From positions 3,596,001 through 3,660,000 of the forward strand of contig NZ_CP013650.1 of assembly GCF_001466725.1 (NCBI RefSeq): a stretch of DNA of 64,000 nt, in the 5' to 3' direction. Positions 21,781 through 31,451 of the stretch are shown piece after piece (the first letter of the stretch is position 1; every line of letters begins with the position of its first letter). The stretch is from Lacimicrobium alkaliphilum (GTDB lineage Bacteria > Pseudomonadota > Gammaproteobacteria > Enterobacterales > Alteromonadaceae). Below the pieces are notes generated by a model. That model made no database searches. It was not told the origin of the DNA and saw only the letters and a program-made list of their open reading frames with translations. A program made the translations under genes and the position numbers.

Positions 21781-23623
21781 GTGTTAAGCCTTTGATTGTG
21801 TTCCCGGGAGCCACATCATAAACTAGCGGTACTGATATTTCGCCAGGAAGTTTTAAGGCTGCCAATGCTCAACATGCGCAAACTGACAATATTAATCGCC
21901 GTACTGCTGCTCACGGCATGTGCTACGGCGCCGGATGTCAGCGACAAAGGCGTCGATACGCGTTACAGGACGGTGCCAGAGATACCTGCCGAACGAACCG
22001 CTGAACAGCTTTATGCGCAGGCCAGACAAGCCCCGCTGCACCAGCAGCCTTTGTTGCTGTTACAGGCCGTCATGGTCTGGCAACAGCAGGGTGACTGCCA
22101 GAGTGCGTTAAAGGTCCTGCAACCCCTTATACCAGAGCTCAGGGATGCGACACAAAGAGATCAGGCCAGGTTAATTCGCAGCCAGTGCCTGCTGGAACTG
22201 GACAAACCGGCCCTGGCAAGCGCCAGCCTGGAAAAAGTCAGCAACAATATTCATATCCTGCCTGCACGACTTAAGCTCAGCGCTGAGTTAGCCGAATATC
22301 ATCGCCAGTATCTGAATGCTGCCCGCAGTCACGCCGAGTTAATCAGTCTGGATCCTTCCCGGGCCGAGTCCGGATACCGGAAAATATGGCAACTACTGGA
22401 ACAAGTCGATAATAAAGATCTCCCTGAGGTGGCGGCACAGCCTGGTTATCTGGCCCCCTGGCTCGAACTGGCCCGGATTACCCGGACCGTGCCTGGGGTT
22501 GAGCTGAGCCAGCGAATTAATTTATGGCAACAACAATACCCGGATTATTCCCTCCCTGAACCTGTACAGCAAATGCTGCAGCAAGCCCATTATCAGCCAC
22601 AGAATATTGCCGTGATTTTGCCCTTATCCGGGCGTCTGGCAAATCAGGGCCAGGCTCTCAAAGAAGGTATACTTGCTGCGTATTTTGACACCAGTCAGCC
22701 GCGCGAACACAAAACACAGCTGACCTTCTACGATTCGGTAGTACTGGATGAAACAGAAATCCAGACTCTGGCGCTGCAACATGATTTTGTATTAGGGCCG
22801 CTAATCAGGGAAAACATTCCTGCAATCCTTTCGCAGTTACCTCAATCAACTCCTGCATTGTTGTTAAACCGGCTTGAGCAGGAAGAAGTATCGCCACACC
22901 GCTATTTCTATTCTCTGGCGCCGGAGGATGAAGCGGAACAACTGGCCAGTTACCTGTATGCTAATGGTTACAGAAGGCCAGTGTTGATCAGTGCAAAACG
23001 GCAGCTGTTTGAGCGGATGGCAGAACATTTTATGCGCCGTTGGCAAACGCTGGACAAGAGCGAGCCTTCTCTGATGACGTTCACTGACAATAAGTCCATG
23101 CGCGATGCTGTGGATAGCTTGCTGGACATTCAACAGAGTGAACGTCGTATCAATCAACTGCAGCGTCTGGTGAACAAGGAAATACACAGCTTTGCCCGTA
23201 ACCGGAGGGACGTGGATGCGATTGTGGTATTCTCTAATCCGGCGCAAACCGAATTACTTAACCCGATGATAGAATCCAGCATCAGTCCCTTTGCCAGCAT
23301 TGTTCCGGTGTTTGCCAGTAGCCGAAGCTTCAGCAAGGAACTGGGCAACAACAGCCTCAGAGATTTGCGTAATCTGATGTTTGTGGACATGCCGTGGATG
23401 TTGCCCGGCACCAATGCACAGATTAAGGAAAGGGTTAATCAACTCTGGCCTGACCGTAACGACAGCCAGAGTCGCCTGTTTGCAATGGGATATGATGCTT
23501 ATCAGTTAGTTCCTGAGCTGACCACCCTACACTACATCAAAGGCAGACAATTACAGGGGCTGACGGGGCAACTGAGCATGGACAGGCAGCAGCGTATCGT
23601 TCGCCGCTTGCCCTTCGGAAAAA

Positions 23624-24600
<977 letters not shown>

Positions 24601-24601
24601 G

Positions 24602-25174
24602 GTGAAACGAACAACAACGCTGGCCACGATATTGGTGAGTGTCATGCTGCTTCAGGGCTGCGCTGCTGTCGTAGTGGGCGCCGGAGTCGGTGCCGCTGCC
24701 GTGGCCCATGACAGAAGAACTGTGGGTACTCAACTGGACGACAAAACGCTGGCATCCCGGATCAGCAGCGCCCTGTCTGAGAATGCCAGTATTAAGCAAC
24801 ATGCAAATATCAATGCCCATGTTTTCAATGGTACAACCTTGCTTGTGGGGCAGGCACCCAATGATGATCTTAAGCGTCAGGCTCAGCGAATAACCGAAGC
24901 CCAGCCCCATGTCAGCAAACTGCACAATCAGATTCGAATTGGCAGCCCGACGGCAACCTCGACCCGAAGCCATGATATCTGGCTGGCTACCAAAGTGCGC
25001 AGCAAGCTGTTGACTGACAAGTCAGTGGACGGACTACATATCAAAGTCATAGTGGAAGATTCCGAGGTCTTTCTGATGGGCCTGGTTACCCGCCAGGAGT
25101 CTAATATGGCGGTTGAAGTAACCCGTAATATTGAAGGCGTGGCACGGGTGGTGAAGGCCTTTGAGTACCTTTGA
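24602..25174 (+). CDS. dolP: Outer-membrane lipoprotein DolP (YraP), two BON domains
   Basis: Division- and outer-membrane-associated lipoprotein. The start is GTG at 24602, preceded by GGAGG at eight bases, giving 190 residues (E. coli 191). Lipobox LLQGC with the lipidated Cys at residue 20, then a Gly/Ala/Val-rich segment, then two BON domains at about 46-113 and 125-190. The longer frame beginning at 24473 lies inside diaA and is not used. Confidence 0.93.
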   Translation: MKRTTTLATILVSVMLLQGCAAVVVGAGVGAAAVAHDRRTVGTQLDDKTLASRISSALSENASIKQHANINAHVFNGTTLLVGQAPNDDLKRQAQRITEAQPHVSKLHNQIRIGSPTATSTRSHDIWLATKVRSKLLTDKSVDGLHIKVIVEDSEVFLMGLVTRQESNMAVEVTRNIEGVARVVKAFEYL

Positions 25175-25177
25175 ATG

Positions 25178-25205
25178 ATGAGTGATGAGTGATGAGTGAT
25201 GAGTG
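25178..25205 (+). repeat. Heptamer tandem repeat (ATGAGTG x4)
   Basis: Four perfect tandem copies of ATGAGTG plus partial copies on both sides, beginning three bases after the dolP stop codon. Non-coding. Confidence 0.95.
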
Positions 25206-25310
25206 ATGAATTATTGTCGCCCGGGCTGTTTACCACTGCGAAAAAAGTACAAAAAAAGATTTCAGCGCTGAGTAGTAAAAGCGGACTGCGCCTTTGCTAG
25301 ATTCAATATA

Positions 25311-25426
25311 ACCACAGAGACACAGAGAGCACTAAGAACTACAAGACCAATGCCCTAAAACCTTTGTGACCTCCGTGACTCCGTGAAATAGTTCTTTTCG
25401 TGCTTTTCGTGTGGTTAGTGGTGAAT
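25311..25426 (+). repeat. Dispersed intergenic repeat, copy A
   Basis: Begins ACCACAGAGACACAGAG, has an inverted-complement counterpart near TGTGACCTCCGTGACTCCGTG, then a TTTTCGTGCTTTTCGTGTGG tail ending near GTTAGTGGTG. Related copies occur at about 31105, 49249 and 63057. The rest of the 25206-25441 gap shows nothing else. Confidence 0.75.
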
Positions 25427-25441
25427 ATTGCCGTTTTGGCG

Positions 25442-25837
25442 TTATTTCACCACTTTAAGTTGTGGCTTGCCTTTAGAAGGTGGTGGCTCACTGGGTGGCG
25501 GCGTATTATCCGGGTCTTCGTCTTCCTGAGTGAAGATGGTACCGGCACCGTTTTCTCTGGCATAGATGGCCATTACTGCCGCCATAGGTATGGTCAGGCG
25601 TCTTGCCACACCACCAAAACGGGCATCAAAGGTGACATCCAGATTACTCAGTTGCAGCTTGCCACAGGCTGAAGGTGAGATATTCAGCACAATCTGACCA
25701 TCCCGCACATGCTCCTGAGGCACCTGCGTCCCCTCAACGGTGGCATCCACCACCAGATGAGGGGTCAGATCGTTATCCAGAATCCATTCATGGAATGCAC
25801 GCAGCAAATAAGGCTTGTTCGAGGTCATTGCAGCCAT
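25442..25837 (-). CDS. sspB: ClpXP adaptor SspB
   Basis: Tethers ssrA-tagged proteins to ClpXP. 131 residues: a folded N-terminal domain (TSNKPYLLRAFHEWILDN, TPHLVVDA, NISPSACGKLQL, FDARFGGVARRLTIP) followed by a proline- and acid-rich linker and the ClpX-docking tail KPQLKVVK (E. coli ends RPALRVVK). The ATG shares one base with the sspA TGA; an internal ATG (MTSNKPY) three codons later is an alternative start. Confidence 0.96.
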   Translation of the reverse strand: MAAMTSNKPYLLRAFHEWILDNDLTPHLVVDATVEGTQVPQEHVRDGQIVLNISPSACGKLQLSNLDVTFDARFGGVARRLTIPMAAVMAIYARENGAGTIFTQEDEDPDNTPPPSEPPPSKGKPQLKVVK

Positions 25838-26469
25838 CAGAGAGGGTTATGGATTTCGCGTTCCTGATCCGTCAGCGAAGCCTTAAACGAAGGACGCTCA
25901 AAAATACGGTTCATATAATTTTTCACATCCTTGGCACCATTACCACTAAGTTCAATACCCAGTGCCGGCAAACGCCATAACAGCGGTGCCAGGTAGCAAT
26001 CCATCAGGCTGAATTCTTCACTCATAAAGTATGGGTTGTCGGCAAACAGCGGCGCCAGCGCCAGAATACCTTCGCGTAAGTCATTACGGGCGGTTTCTAT
26101 ATCACCTTCTTTTCTCATAATGCGATCAGCAATACTGTACCAGTCCTGCTCAATACGGTGCATCATCAAACGGCTCTGGCCCCGGGAAACCGGGTACACC
26201 GGCATCAGCGGCGGATGGGGGAAGCGCTCGTCCAGATACTCCATGATAATATGCGAGCGATACAATACCAGTTCACGATCAACCAGAGTCGGCAGGGTAC
26301 CGTATGGGTTCAGCTCGAGCAGATCTTCCGGCAGGCTGGCCGGATCAACAAAGCTGATTTCTACCCCTACACCTTTCTCCGCCAGTACGATACGTACCTG
26401 GTGACTGTAGATATCCAGCGTATCTGAGAACAATGCCATAATCGAACGCTTATTGGTGGCAACGGCCAT
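25837..26469 (-). CDS. sspA: Stringent starvation protein SspA
   Basis: GST-fold protein that binds RNA polymerase and acts as a global regulator of stationary-phase and acid-tolerance genes. 210 residues; the thioredoxin-like N-terminal domain (MALFSDTLDIYSHQVRIVLAEKGV) lacks a catalytic Cys or Ser as usual for SspA, and NPYGTLPTLVDRELVLYRSHIIMEYLDERFPHPPL covers the G-site-like loop (long family block at about 55-88). GGAGGAG precedes the ATG by five bases. In an operon with sspB. Confidence 0.95.
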   Translation of the reverse strand: MAVATNKRSIMALFSDTLDIYSHQVRIVLAEKGVGVEISFVDPASLPEDLLELNPYGTLPTLVDRELVLYRSHIIMEYLDERFPHPPLMPVYPVSRGQSRLMMHRIEQDWYSIADRIMRKEGDIETARNDLREGILALAPLFADNPYFMSEEFSLMDCYLAPLLWRLPALGIELSGNGAKDVKNYMNRIFERPSFKASLTDQEREIHNPL

Positions 26470-26532
26470 TCACACTCCTCCAAAACCCAAATATAACGGA
26501 TCTGCTGTGACGCAAACCCATTTCATAAAACG

Positions 26533-26567
26533 ATAAAAAGGGCAGTGTCAACGTGCACACTGCCCTT
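26533..26567 (-). terminator. Terminator of the petABC operon
   Basis: Perfect 11-bp stem AAGGGCAGTGT (26538-26548) / ACACTGCCCTT (26557-26567), followed on the minus strand by a T-run. Separates petC from sspA. Confidence 0.85.
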
Positions 26568-26639
26568 AAACCCAAGTGACATTAAACTGCTAATCGGGTA
26601 TTAAGACGATTTCACCATTATACCTGAAAATCTGGCCAT

Positions 26640-27374
26640 TTAGTGCACATCCCGCCAATATTCTTTTTTCAGCAGATAGGCGAACACAAAGAACACCAGA
26701 ATAAAGGTAATAACCCAGCGGCCAATGCCTTCGGCTTCAAGTCTGGAGGGTTCGCCCAGATAGACCATAAAGTTAACCAAATCCAGTACTGCCTGGTCGT
26801 ACTCCTCGGGGCTCAGGGTGCCGGAGCCGTCAGACTTAATGCCGACGTAGACTTCCTTCATCTCACCGTCAATCAGACGCTCTTCATGACTGTCATAAGG
26901 GACACCCTGCAACTCCTGCAGCGCATGAGGCATGCCCACATCCGGAAACACCTTGTTATTGACACCAAAGGGGCGGTTCTCGTCCACATAAAAGGTACGC
27001 AGATAGGTGTATAACCAGTCAGCACCGCGAACCCGGGCCACCAGCGTCAGATCCGGCACTGCTGTACCAAACCATTTTTCGGCGGACGCTTTAGGCATCG
27101 CACCTTTCATGTAATCACCCACCTTTTCACCAGTGAATTGCAGGTTTTCCTGCCCCAGTTCAAGCGGTACACCGATATCTTCGAAGGTGCGCTGATAACG
27201 CTGATACTGGGCCTGATGACAGCCCATACAATAATTCATAAAAATCTGCGCCCCGCGCTGTAAAGATGCCTGATCAGTCAGATCATACTCGGCCTTGTCC
27301 AGCGGGTAATTGCTGCCAGCGGCAAACACCAGTGAAGGAACTAAAAAGCTCAGCAATACGACAAGTTTTCTCAT
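26640..27374 (-). CDS. petC: Cytochrome c1 of the bc1 complex
   Basis: Heme c subunit of ubiquinol-cytochrome c reductase. 244 residues with an N-terminal signal peptide (cleavage near residue 18-19), covalent heme site CMGCH at residues 49-53, a DVGMPHAL segment holding the axial Met, and a C-terminal membrane anchor at about 220-236. Overlaps petB by ATGA. Presence of bc1 implies aerobic respiration through a cytochrome c oxidase. Confidence 0.97.
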   Translation of the reverse strand: MRKLVVLLSFLVPSLVFAAGSNYPLDKAEYDLTDQASLQRGAQIFMNYCMGCHQAQYQRYQRTFEDIGVPLELGQENLQFTGEKVGDYMKGAMPKASAEKWFGTAVPDLTLVARVRGADWLYTYLRTFYVDENRPFGVNNKVFPDVGMPHALQELQGVPYDSHEERLIDGEMKEVYVGIKSDGSGTLSPEEYDQAVLDLVNFMVYLGEPSRLEAEGIGRWVITFILVFFVFAYLLKKEYWRDVH

Positions 27375-28639
27375 TTGCTAATCCTCTCTGGCAGTGGCTT
27401 GGTTTTCTCGTTCTTACTGTACAGCCATAGCAAGGCAAAGAAGCCGAAGTACAGGAAGGTGCAGATTTGCGAGGCTGTGATCTTCCAGGGTTCCTGTGGC
27501 GTGCCACCCAGATATCCTAAGAAGACAAATACCGCGGCAAAGACCAGCAGATTGTATCTGTGGATGCCACTGCGATAGCGCCAGGACTTAACCCTGCCTC
27601 TGTCGATCCAGGGCAGCAACACCAGCATGATAATAGCGGCAAACATGGCGATAACACCGCCGAGCTTATCCGGTACTGCCTTCAGAATCGCGTAGAAGGG
27701 AGTGAAATACCAGACCGGGAAAATATGTTCTGGTGTTTTCAGAGGGTTAGCATGTTCGAAGTTCGGATGCTCAAGGAAATAGCCGCCCATCTCCGGATTA
27801 AAGAACAACACATAGGCAAAGCCCAACAGGAAGATGGTAAAAGCCACCAGATCTTTAAGCACGATATGCGGAAAGAAAGGCACTACGTCATCAACAATGT
27901 CGTATTTGTTGGTGTAGTACTCGTGCATTTTCCATTTGGTTTTCTCTTCTTCTTTGAGTGAGCCTTTCTTGCGTTTCACTTCTACCCCATCAGGGTTATT
28001 GGAACCCACTTCATGCAGGGCCACAATGTGCAGGAAAACCAGAATCACAATCACCAATGGTAAAGCGATAACATGCAAGGCAAAGAAGCGGTTCAGAGTA
28101 GCACCGGAGATCACATAGTCGCCCTGGATCCAGATCACCAGATCTTCACCGATAACCGGAATAGCGCCAAACAGCGACACGATAACCTGTGCACCCCAAT
28201 AGGACATTTGCCCCCAGGGCAGTACATAGCCCATAAAGGCTTCTGCCATCAGCGCCAGGTAGATAAACATCCCGAATACCCACAACAACTCTCTGGGCTT
28301 CTGGTAGGAGCCATAGATCATACCGCGGAACATATGCATATAGACCACGATAAAGAAGGCCGATGCGCCGGTAGAGTGCATATAGCGCAGAATATAACCG
28401 TACTCCACTTCACGCATGATGTATTCCACAGAAGCGAAAGCACGCTCTGCGGAAGGTTCAAAACTCATGGTCAGCCAGATACCGGTAACAATTTGGTTAA
28501 TCAGTACGATGGTGGCCAGAAAACCGAACACGTACCAGAAGTTCATGTTTTTCGGAGCCGGATATTCCGCGGCGTGCATCTTGGCCACGCGCATCATGGG
28601 TATTCTGTATTCAATCCAATCGAGCAGTTTATTTGACAT
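27371..28639 (-). CDS. petB: Cytochrome b of the bc1 complex
   Basis: Membrane subunit carrying both b hemes and the Qo/Qi sites. I start at the ATG at 28639 (MSNKLLDWIEYR), one base after the petA stop, giving 422 residues; the longer frame starts inside petA. About eight membrane spans; the Qo-site motif reads PVWY (common in beta/gammaproteobacteria in place of PEWY). GYVLPWGQMSYWGAQVI is the conserved segment after the b-heme histidines. Confidence 0.96.
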   Translation of the reverse strand: MSNKLLDWIEYRIPMMRVAKMHAAEYPAPKNMNFWYVFGFLATIVLINQIVTGIWLTMSFEPSAERAFASVEYIMREVEYGYILRYMHSTGASAFFIVVYMHMFRGMIYGSYQKPRELLWVFGMFIYLALMAEAFMGYVLPWGQMSYWGAQVIVSLFGAIPVIGEDLVIWIQGDYVISGATLNRFFALHVIALPLVIVILVFLHIVALHEVGSNNPDGVEVKRKKGSLKEEEKTKWKMHEYYTNKYDIVDDVVPFFPHIVLKDLVAFTIFLLGFAYVLFFNPEMGGYFLEHPNFEHANPLKTPEHIFPVWYFTPFYAILKAVPDKLGGVIAMFAAIIMLVLLPWIDRGRVKSWRYRSGIHRYNLLVFAAVFVFLGYLGGTPQEPWKITASQICTFLYFGFFALLWLYSKNEKTKPLPERISK

Positions 28640-28640
28640 C

Positions 28641-29234
28641 TCAGGCTGCCCCCTCTTCTGAACCAATCAGTATGGTGTTGTCGTCGATGTAATAATACGG
28701 CGGTATCACCAGATTCAAAGGTGCAGGCACACCCTGGAACACCCGGCCAGCCATATCAAACTTGGAGCCGTGGCAAGGACAGAAGAATCCTTCAGGTACA
28801 CCTTCCACCTGCTCAGCGAAGGCACCGTTTTTCAGGTGCTGAGGCGAACACCCCAGGTGCGTACAGATGCCCAGGGTCACCAGATATTCTTCTTTTAACG
28901 AGCGATAACGGTTCTTGGCAAACTCTGGCTGTTGAGGCTCTTCGGAGTTGGGATCCCGTAACTGATCTTCATGAGCGGCCAGAGATTCCAGCGTTTCAGG
29001 GGTGCGACGGACGATCCAGACAGGTTTACTGCGCCATTCAACACGCAACATCTGACCTGGCTCAATTTTACTGATATCGGCTTCCACATCCGCCCCGGCT
29101 GCCTTGGCTTTGGCACTGGGATTCCAGGAAGCGATAAAAGGCACTGCGGCACCCACCACTCCGACACCGCCTACTACCGAGGTGGCAATAGTCAGAAATC
29201 GGCGCCGCCCATTATCTACTGGCGCATTACTCAT
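28641..29234 (-). CDS. petA: Rieske iron-sulfur subunit of the bc1 complex
   Basis: 197 residues from the ATG at 29234 (GGAG eight bases upstream); an in-frame upstream start at 29276 lacks such a site. A twin-arginine-type N-terminus (GRRRFL at 9-14) with a membrane anchor, then the [2Fe-2S] motifs CTHLGC (124-129) and CPCHGS (152-157). First gene of petABC. Confidence 0.96.
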   Translation of the reverse strand: MSNAPVDNGRRRFLTIATSVVGGVGVVGAAVPFIASWNPSAKAKAAGADVEADISKIEPGQMLRVEWRSKPVWIVRRTPETLESLAAHEDQLRDPNSEEPQQPEFAKNRYRSLKEEYLVTLGICTHLGCSPQHLKNGAFAEQVEGVPEGFFCPCHGSKFDMAGRVFQGVPAPLNLVIPPYYYIDDNTILIGSEEGAA

Positions 29235-29883
29235 CCACTTTACTCCAAAGGTTGGATTATGTGCTTTCCCGGTCAATTGTCTTATTTTTAAGTGCGCAAT
29301 TGTGACAGGAAAGTCTGAGGTTATGATTTTAGCCGGAAATGATAAAAGAAAACCCCTTTAAAACACAAGGAAATGATGGCTAAAACAACAGATTAGTTTG
29401 TTTGTGAGATTAAATAGAGAAAAGCATTAGATCTCGCAGGGGCGCAAAGTCGCAGAGAATTAGTATCAGTCAGACCGCAGCCTGAGTGAGACATCTAAAA
29501 AGTGATTTCACCACGAATAACGCGAATACGTACAACAGTAAATGGTATACAGACAGCCACAGGGAACGCAGAGCAGTAACTCCCGGCACCGGGCTGTAGG
29601 TCGGACTTTAGCCCGACAAAACCCAAACATCATCTGTCGGGCCAGAGCTTAACCTGCAGGCCCATAAAAAAACCCGGCAAAAGCCGGGTTTTTAAATAAC
29701 AACAAGGTTGTTTTAACCTGGATTCCGCAGTTGCGCGCGAGGTGAGAGTGCATCTATCTGATTTGGATGGCGTAATGAAAAAATTCGTGGTCACCTTGTT
29801 GGTGGTGAGACTTTTTTTCATATAGCCAGACGAATCAAGGAGATGTGCTATCGCCCGTGGGCCAACTGCCGAGTTCAGGTTTA
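29235..29883. other. Intergenic region between petA and rpsI
   Basis: About 650 bases with no credible gene. Contains the petABC upstream region, fragments of the dispersed intergenic repeat family (near 29431-29460 and 29510-29570), a hairpin GTCGG...CCGAC at about 29603-29620 whose GCCCGACA half also pairs with TGTCGGGC near 29635-29642, the terminator described separately, and a weaker hairpin near 29785-29815 followed by T-runs on either strand. Confidence 0.6.
29666..29693. terminator. Bidirectional terminator downstream of rplM-rpsI
   Basis: Perfect stem AAACCCGGC (29670-29678) / GCCGGGTTT (29683-29691), loop AAAA, with T-runs on both strands. Likely ends the rplM-rpsI transcript, although it lies about 190 bases past rpsI. 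Confidence 0.75.
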
Positions 29884-30276
29884 TTAACGCTTGGAGAACT
29901 GAGGGCGTTTGCGTGCTTTGTGCAGACCCACTTTCTTCCGTTCCACTTCACGTGCATCACGGGTTACAAAGCCAGCTTTACGCAACGCGGGGCGCAGGGC
30001 CTCGTCGTATTCCATCAGTGCACGGGTAATACCGTGACGAATAGCGCCTGCCTGACCGCTGATACCACCACCAGATACAGTGATGTACAGATCAAACTTA
30101 TCAGTCATCTCCAGCAGTTCCAGAGGCTGACGAACCACCATGCGGGCGGTTTCACGACCAAAGAACTCTTCCAGAGAAAGACTGTTAACTGTTACTTTGC
30201 CACTGCCGGGGCGAATAAATACGCGAGCAGTGGAGCTTTTGCGACGGCCAGTGCCGTAATATTGATTATCTGCCAT
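29884..30276 (-). CDS. rpsI: 30S ribosomal protein S9
   Basis: 130 residues, universal small-subunit protein. [16 protein letters not shown] at the start and the basic tail [11 protein letters not shown], whose C-terminal KR reaches the P-site tRNA. AAGGAG ten bases before the ATG; 13 bases after rplM. Confidence 0.99.
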   Translation of the reverse strand: MADNQYYGTGRRKSSTARVFIRPGSGKVTVNSLSLEEFFGRETARMVVRQPLELLEMTDKFDLYITVSGGGISGQAGAIRHGITRALMEYDEALRPALRKAGFVTRDAREVERKKVGLHKARKRPQFSKR

Positions 30277-30289
30277 TACTCAATGCTCC

Positions 30290-30718
30290 TTAAATATCCA
30301 GAACCTGTGGCTGCTGAGCGGCATGAACATGCTCAGAACCAGCGTAGACCTTCATTTTGCGGAACATCGCGCGGCCCAGAGGACCTTTTGGCAACATACC
30401 TTTAACCGCTCTTTCGATGATCAGCTCAGGCTTGTGAGCCTGCAGCTTTTCGAAAGTGGTCTCTTTCAGCCCACCAACGTAGCCTGAATACGAATAGTAC
30501 ATTTTGTTCTGAGTCTTGTTTCCGGTGACCCGAACTTTTTCTGCGTTGATGACCACGATGTAATCACCTGTGTCCACATGAGGTGTATACTCAGGCTTAT
30601 GCTTACCGCGCAGACGACGGGCTATTTCAGTGGCCAAGCGTCCAAGGGTCTTGTCTGTGGCATCAACCACAAACCAGTCACGTTTTACCGTTTCCGGTTT
30701 AGCAACAAAGGTTTTCAT
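30290..30718 (-). CDS. rplM: 50S ribosomal protein L13
   Basis: 142 residues. The signature [30 protein letters not shown] and [18 protein letters not shown] blocks are present (named here by their ends: [17 protein letters not shown]). First gene of the rplM-rpsI operon. Confidence 0.99.
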   Translation of the reverse strand: MKTFVAKPETVKRDWFVVDATDKTLGRLATEIARRLRGKHKPEYTPHVDTGDYIVVINAEKVRVTGNKTQNKMYYSYSGYVGGLKETTFEKLQAHKPELIIERAVKGMLPKGPLGRAMFRKMKVYAGSEHVHAAQQPQVLDI

Positions 30719-30881
30719 TTCTCGTTACCCAAAATTTCAATATGTAGTTACTAATGCACTTGCGGTTTGGCTTTCACCACCAACAAGGCTGCTTAACTGA
30801 GTAAATTGCCCCTTCGAGCATCTCAGTTGTCCCGCTTTCCCACAAGCGGCTGTCGTGTAACTGGGCAGGGCGCGCATTATA
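30719..30881 (-). promoter_or_regulatory. rplM-rpsI promoter and structured leader
   Basis: Minus-strand -10 TATAAT at 30876-30881 gives a leader of about 150 nt. Two hairpins lie in it: CCGCTT/AAGCGG near 30834-30850 and AACTGAG/CTCAGTT (30795-30801 with 30822-30828). Leader length and structure suggest autogenous control of the r-protein operon; the L13 binding site is not identifiable by eye. The -35 is weak. Confidence 0.55.
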
Positions 30882-30982
30882 CAGCAGTAAAAAATAAACG
30901 CGAGGATAAATTTTATGCATATTTGATTGAGGAGAGAGGGGGGAAGAGAGAAGAAGAGGCGGAAAACCCTCAGTTTCCGGTC

Positions 30983-31007
30983 ATGCCCGGATGTCGTTGT
31001 CGGGCAT
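30983..31007. repeat. Short hairpin repeat (ATGCCCG...CGGGCAT), copy 1
   Basis: ATGCCCG at 30983-30989 pairs with CGGGCAT at 31001-31007; context TCATGCCCG...TGTCGTTGTCGGGCATTCAGC. A second copy with nearly the same context is at 63004-63028. Both are followed by a copy of the ACCACAGAG repeat. Confidence 0.8.
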
Positions 31008-31104
31008 TCAGCAGCCTTTGAATATTCAGATACGTCCCCAGCAGCATTGAGAAATCAAAGGTGCAGGACAGACCCAGCGACTTTATTATAAAAAAGCAAA
31101 ACTA

Positions 31105-31215
31105 ACCACAGAGTCACAGAGAACACGGAGAACTGCAGGGCCCATACCTTAAAACCTCTGTGACTCTGTGGTTAAAATTTCTTTTTCGGGCTTTTAATGT
31201 AGTTCGTAGTAAAAA
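31105..31215 (+). repeat. Dispersed intergenic repeat, copy B
   Basis: ACCACAGAGTCACAGAGAAC... with the exact inverted counterpart CTCTGTGACTCTGTGGT about 45 bases later, then a degenerate TTTTTCGGGCTTTT...GTTCGTAGT tail. Same family as copies near 25311, 49249 and 63057. Confidence 0.8.
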
Positions 31216-31229
31216 AACCGAAATCTCTA

Positions 31230-31258
31230 TTGCAAATCATTCTCACTTGCAATAAATT
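31230..31258 (+). promoter_or_regulatory. Promoter with embedded Fur box
   Basis: -35 TTGCAA (31230-31235), a 17-base spacer and -10 TAAATT (31253-31258). The spacer region 31231-31245 read on the minus strand is TGAGAATGATTTGCA, which agrees with the 7-1-7 Fur consensus TGATAAT-N-ATTATCA at most positions. A Fur box between -35 and -10 is the classic layout for iron repression. Binding is inferred from the motif. Confidence 0.6.
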
Positions 31259-31264
31259 AAGGTT

Positions 31265-31363
31265 GCACTACTCCTCAAGTCTACTGGTCTTTCTTGGGAG
31301 TCATACCAATTCCTATAATTGGTACTTACCGGGCGGGTTCTCCATGGCCCGCCCGGTTTTTTA
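31265..31363 (+). ncRNA. Candidate iron-regulated small RNA
   Basis: A ~99-nt transcript is predicted from the Fur-box promoter to the terminator at 31328-31362. It contains no ATG. Structure visible by eye: an unpaired pyrimidine-rich 5' part (CACTACTCCTCAAG, which includes an anti-Shine-Dalgarno-like CTCCT), a small palindrome ACCAATT/AATTGGT at about 31306-31325 and the terminator stem. It has no evident sequence match to RyhB or PrrF. Alternatively it is an attenuated leader of the downstream borosin operon. Confidence 0.5.
31328..31362 (+). terminator. Strong terminator between the Fur-box promoter and the borosin genes
   Basis: Perfect 10-bp GC-rich stem ACCGGGCGGG (31328-31337) / CCCGCCCGGT (31348-31357) with a ten-base loop and a run of six Ts. 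Confidence 0.88.
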
Positions 31364-31382
31364 TCTGGGTCATCCTTCACTG

Positions 31383-31411
31383 TTGCGCCTGTGGTGATTA
31401 TTTCTTATTCT
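31383..31411 (+). promoter_or_regulatory. Possible promoter of the borosin operon
   Basis: TTGCGC (31383-31388), 17-base spacer, TATTCT (31406-31411). Lies between the strong terminator and the GTG at 31452, so the operon could be transcribed independently of the Fur-box promoter. Confidence 0.35.
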
Positions 31412-31451
31412 TCACCAATGGGATAATGGGTGTAATAGTAGGATCGTTGCT

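Noticed and set aside
25178-25205. Phase-variable coding repeat
   Set aside because: It begins after the dolP stop codon and no gene starts in it.
29630-29821. 63-residue minus-strand open frame between petA and rpsI
   Set aside because: It runs through the terminator hairpin at 29670-29691, has no ribosome site and no protein-like composition.
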